A stretch of 60,000 nucleotides of DNA, from positions 15,375,362 to 15,435,361 of the forward strand of contig NC_045150.1 of assembly GCF_008831285.2 (NCBI RefSeq), written 5' to 3'. Each line of letters starts with the position of its first letter. Position 1 is the first letter of the stretch. Below the pieces are notes generated by a model. That model searched no databases and was not told where the DNA came from. It was given only the letters and a program-made list of their open reading frames with translations. The translations under genes were made by a program, and so were the position numbers. Positions 57,120 to 60,000 of this stretch are shown here, one piece after another. This stretch comes from Nymphaea colorata. Taxonomy: Eukaryota > Streptophyta > Magnoliopsida > Nymphaeales > Nymphaeaceae.

Positions 57120-58160
57120 AATGGAGAGCATATGTAGTCCACTAATTGAAAAGTTGGAAAAAAGGCTGGCAGCTTGGAAGGCGAACCTCCTATCTTATAG
57201 GAGGAGGCTTTGTGTGATAAAGCCCAAATGTGACTTCCTCATTATGTTATTATAAATAACAGTTGTGGAGTCAGAATTTCTAGCCAAGGGGCATTAAGAG
57301 TTTAAATTTTAAACTCTAAGGGGCACCCATATGTAAATAAGTAAAAAATTAAGGAGATACCGATATATAAACACAGCAATTTTTGTGAAATGGTGTGGGC
57401 AAAACTGCCTATAGGTGGCTCTGCCGCTGGAGTATAACCAGGTTCTTATGGGCTGGCGAGATCGAAGGAATGAAAAAATTACACCCGCTGGCTTGGAAAG
57501 CCCTTTGCAAACTGAGAGCAGAGGGCGGGATAGGTAGAAATGGTACCCAACGACGCTGGCTAGTAGAATGTGACGCATAGTGAATGTTGACTGGAAAAAA
57601 AATACAACGAACAGAAAGTTAGAGGTATGTGGCCGTTAGAGGAAGAGCCATTTAGACTAAGAAACATCCATCGAAGGGTTCCCAGGGCTGGTGCAATTTG
57701 GATTGGGGATGGACCTTGGTAAAAGAAGAAATCATGTGGAAGTTAGGCAACAGCCTCAACCTAAGGTTTTAGGTTGATATCTAACTAAAGGAGAAGCCTC
57801 TAGCCATATTTGTGCTGATCTAAATCTTAAGGGAGGTCAAATTGAGGGATTATTCAGGTGTATGTAACGCATCATTACATGAGCAATTCATGAGAGGAAG
57901 GCCAAGGCTAGCATATATAGTTGGGTTTCAAGTGAAGTGAAAAGCTGCAAAAATAGGGAGCGACTCCAGTGAATCGTTGCTGCTTGTGCAAACAAGAAGA
58001 AGAAAGTAATGGGCATGTTATTGCAAGGTGGCATAACGCAGTAGGGAGTTGGGTAACTAGGCAATTAAATAGGAGGAGAATCCCTTGGCTAGAAATCAAA
58101 GAAGACTTTTGGGCTTGGCTAAAGTTGAAGTTCAAGCCCAGATGGTTGTAGGATTACTTT
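57120..58160 (+). pseudogene. LINE 3' remnant: RT C-terminus and zf-RVT
   Basis: Plus-strand translation gives SPLIEKLEKRLAAWKANLLS then YRRRLCVIKP at about 57140-57225, then CRWSITRFLWAGEIEGMKKL and HPLAWKALCKLRAEGGIGR at about 57420-57540. The RVT zinc-binding module follows: NRCCLCKQEEESNGHVIARW and HNAVGSWVTR (57969 onward). The order matches the C-terminal half of plant LINE ORF2. Several frames are broken and stops are frequent, so it is a fossil. It contains exactly the portion missing from the LINE at 9.1-12.9 kb, but on the other strand and 45 kb away; common origin is untested. Confidence 0.8.
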
Positions 58161-58164
58161 CCAT

Positions 58165-59600
58165 ACAGCATTGGAGTTTACAGTAGCACTACAAAAAGAT
58201 TCTTCATGGTGAATGGGCAGAAAAGAGGAAGACTTAGATTCTTTTCCACACTTCATGTGGCAATGCTGTCAAGATGGCTATGAAGCCGTTAAGTGGAGAG
58301 GAAAAGAGAATGAAATGGTTTAATGGAGAGGAAAAAAGAATGAAATGGCAGACACATGGCTATTGTCTAGTGTGAGATGGTCGGATGACCAGACATGGAC
58401 GTAGAGATTTATAGGAAAGGGAGGAAGCAAATGGTTGGTGCTATCCTTATGCTTAATAGCAGCCAATACATTTTAGTAAGGTAGAGGAAGGATGGCAGGT
58501 AGTGACTTAACCAAGTTTGGGCTTCTGAAGGGGAAGATTAGGGTTCTCCTGGAAAGGAGGAAATGGCCAATTAAATGGCAAAAGATCCATCAATGAAGAG
58601 AGCACTTTCGGATCAGAAAAGAGGGATTGTTGCTACATAGGGCCTTCATACAGAGAGGTAGATGAAAGATATGAACTGAGCTAGCTGATTCCTAGTTTTG
58701 ATACTAGGAGACATTGGCTTTGCTTCTGATGTTTTTTTATTGGTTTTTCTTTAGTGGTTGAGTTTAGTCATTTGTATTCCTCCTGGTATTGATGCTAAGC
58801 ACCCTCCTTTTTCTGGCAGTCAAGTTGGGGGAGCTATCTCTTGGCACTCCACTGAAATTGTAGATTCGTCCTCTTAAATCATACCATGCATTGTTGTTTC
58901 TAATTTCTAATCATAGTTCGACATCACAATTTATAGAAGTATGAAAAGAAATAGTAAAGAAAAAAAAACAACATTTTTACATGTTTTGATCGCACTACCA
59001 ACAGTTTTAGCATATTGGATGGTGAATTAAAAAAAAAAAATAAAATAAAAATTCCAAGTTACTTTTTTGAGTTTAATGATGTAAAATGTAATGGTTGAAA
59101 GTTTTAACAAGAAAATGCCTCTGAAAATTTTTGAAAGGAGTTACAAATGGATGCCCACTTTCTGTGCGCATGACATATGAACCCTCAACTTTTGAAGGCC
59201 AACAAGGTGACCCTCAAGTTTTACCCGATATTCACAAATGACCCCTATGTAACTGCCGTTGAAGAAAAAAGTTATTCATTGAATAATGCACCAAAACTCT
59301 TTTTTATTTAATATGTAAAACACCTAAAGCCCTTAATCTTGTAGACAAAGAGAACATTCTGTTTACATGCTCATTTTAGACAGTTGTTCTCGTCTAATAT
59401 TCTGCCAGCCAACCATTTGAAGTAAACATGTCCCTCCCTCTCCCCTTTTCTCTCTCTCCTTCTTCTATTCTACATTCTTTTTGTACAAACTTTTTTTCAC
59501 AAACGCGTCAGATTCACAATTTTTAAACTTTATAGTCAACATTCATCGTCATGAACTGATAATATCGTTTGAAGCAGAAGTGGCCACATTGTTTCATATT
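58165..59600. other. Gene-free interval
   Basis: The first part (58165-58700) may be the 3' end of the LINE remnant. 59130-59260 contains ACCCTCAACTTTTGAAGGCC and GTGACCCTCAAGTTTTACCC, phrases of a dispersed repeat. Otherwise AT-rich with no supported feature. Confidence 0.4.
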
Positions 59601-59728
59601 TTATATATTCTTTTTGTGATTATAGGATGATTTTTGAGAGGTTTTGTAGGGCTTGTAAATACTTTGTTTGAATGCCTCAAATATGTTTGTTTCGTTCAAA
59701 TGCCCACAAGAGCATTCAGCCAAGCAAA

Positions 59729-59819
59729 AGCAAATATTACCAATAGAGTGTGGAATACTTCCAAGGAACGCATTATCCTTGAAAGATAATAAGGTGAGGG
59801 AGGCCAAAGCCTTCGTCAT
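59729..59819 (-). pseudogene. Leucine-rich-repeat relic (receptor-like protein fragment)
   Basis: Minus-strand frame gives LASLTLLSFKDNAFLGSIPH then SIGN, matching one plant LRR unit (LxxLxxLxxLxxNxFxGxIPxxIGN). The frame then runs into unrelated sequence without further repeats. Probably a fragment of an LRR receptor-like gene; no kinase domain is seen. Confidence 0.5.
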
Positions 59820-60000
59820 CGGAAGAAACCAAGAATGATAACCATGACACCTGAGCTGGCTAATATAAACATGAGGACGGTCCTGAATCTAAAATCGTGC
59901 TGAGACTCTAAGATGCAAGCTGCTCTGCAAGATCATTTTACATACTGAAAAAAGAAATGTATGAGTCGGAAACGAATGTCAACTACAATATTCAAAGGAA

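Noticed and set aside
1-60000. CRISPR arrays, bacterial-type operons, riboswitches and phage features
   Set aside because: The window is plant nuclear DNA; the repeats seen are satellites, microsatellites and transposon ends without the spacing of CRISPR arrays.
1-60000. tRNA and rRNA genes
   Set aside because: No A-box/B-box pair with a cloverleaf and no rRNA-like sequence was recognised by eye; a tRNAscan-SE or Rfam run would be needed to exclude small RNAs.

Overview
This is a stretch of plant nuclear DNA, almost certainly from a flowering plant. It holds three spliced protein-coding genes with GT-AG introns and plant-type proteins: a RING plus DUF1232 ligase, a probable mitochondrial protein and a plant membrane protein of unknown function. 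They lie in AT-rich DNA full of plant transposons (hAT, Ty3/gypsy, LINE, MITE-like elements) and GA/CT, AT and AC microsatellites. The very long introns suggest a TE-rich genome. The species cannot be fixed from the sequence.

Layout. 1-6.0 kb: a polypurine then polypyrimidine satellite, a GA-linked minisatellite and decayed repeats. 5.8-6.5 kb: a foldback-type inverted repeat whose loop copies the right flank. 6.6-8.1 kb, minus strand: the first two coding exons of a probable mitochondrial protein; its last exon was not found. 9.1-12.9 kb, minus: a dead LINE with ORF1, endonuclease and half an RT. 13-29 kb: gene-free decayed DNA with a Ty3/gypsy RT fragment (17.2-17.9 kb), a hAT transposase relic (21.7-23.2 kb), short tandem duplications and a MITE.

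29.5-49.7 kb, plus: one RNF170-like E3 ligase gene whose five short coding exons (185 codons) are spread over 20 kb. Intron 1 (11.6 kb) carries a nearly intact-looking hAT element (33725-39184, 8-bp TSD GCTGGAGG). That element holds two further insertions in its transposase gene, each with its own 8-bp TSD. One (37027-37786) is a non-autonomous element of the same family. The other (35638-36871) is a hAT-like element that has captured the 5' part of a methionine gamma-lyase gene, a Pack-hAT. Intron 2 (7.7 kb) holds an antisense Ty3/gypsy retrotransposon with both LTRs, 42998-48520.

52.5-55.6 kb, minus: a three-exon gene for a 232-residue Cys-rich membrane protein, convergent with the ligase gene, whose start codon overlaps the stop of a 12-codon uORF. 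57.1-58.2 kb: a 3' LINE relic, plus. 59.7-59.8 kb: a leucine-rich-repeat relic, minus.

The strongest novelty is the nested hAT complex in intron 1: self-insertion, gene capture, subterminal palindrome arrays and a relative order of insertion readable from the TSDs. All exon structures were derived by hand from splice sites, reading frame and recognised protein motifs, without transcript evidence.
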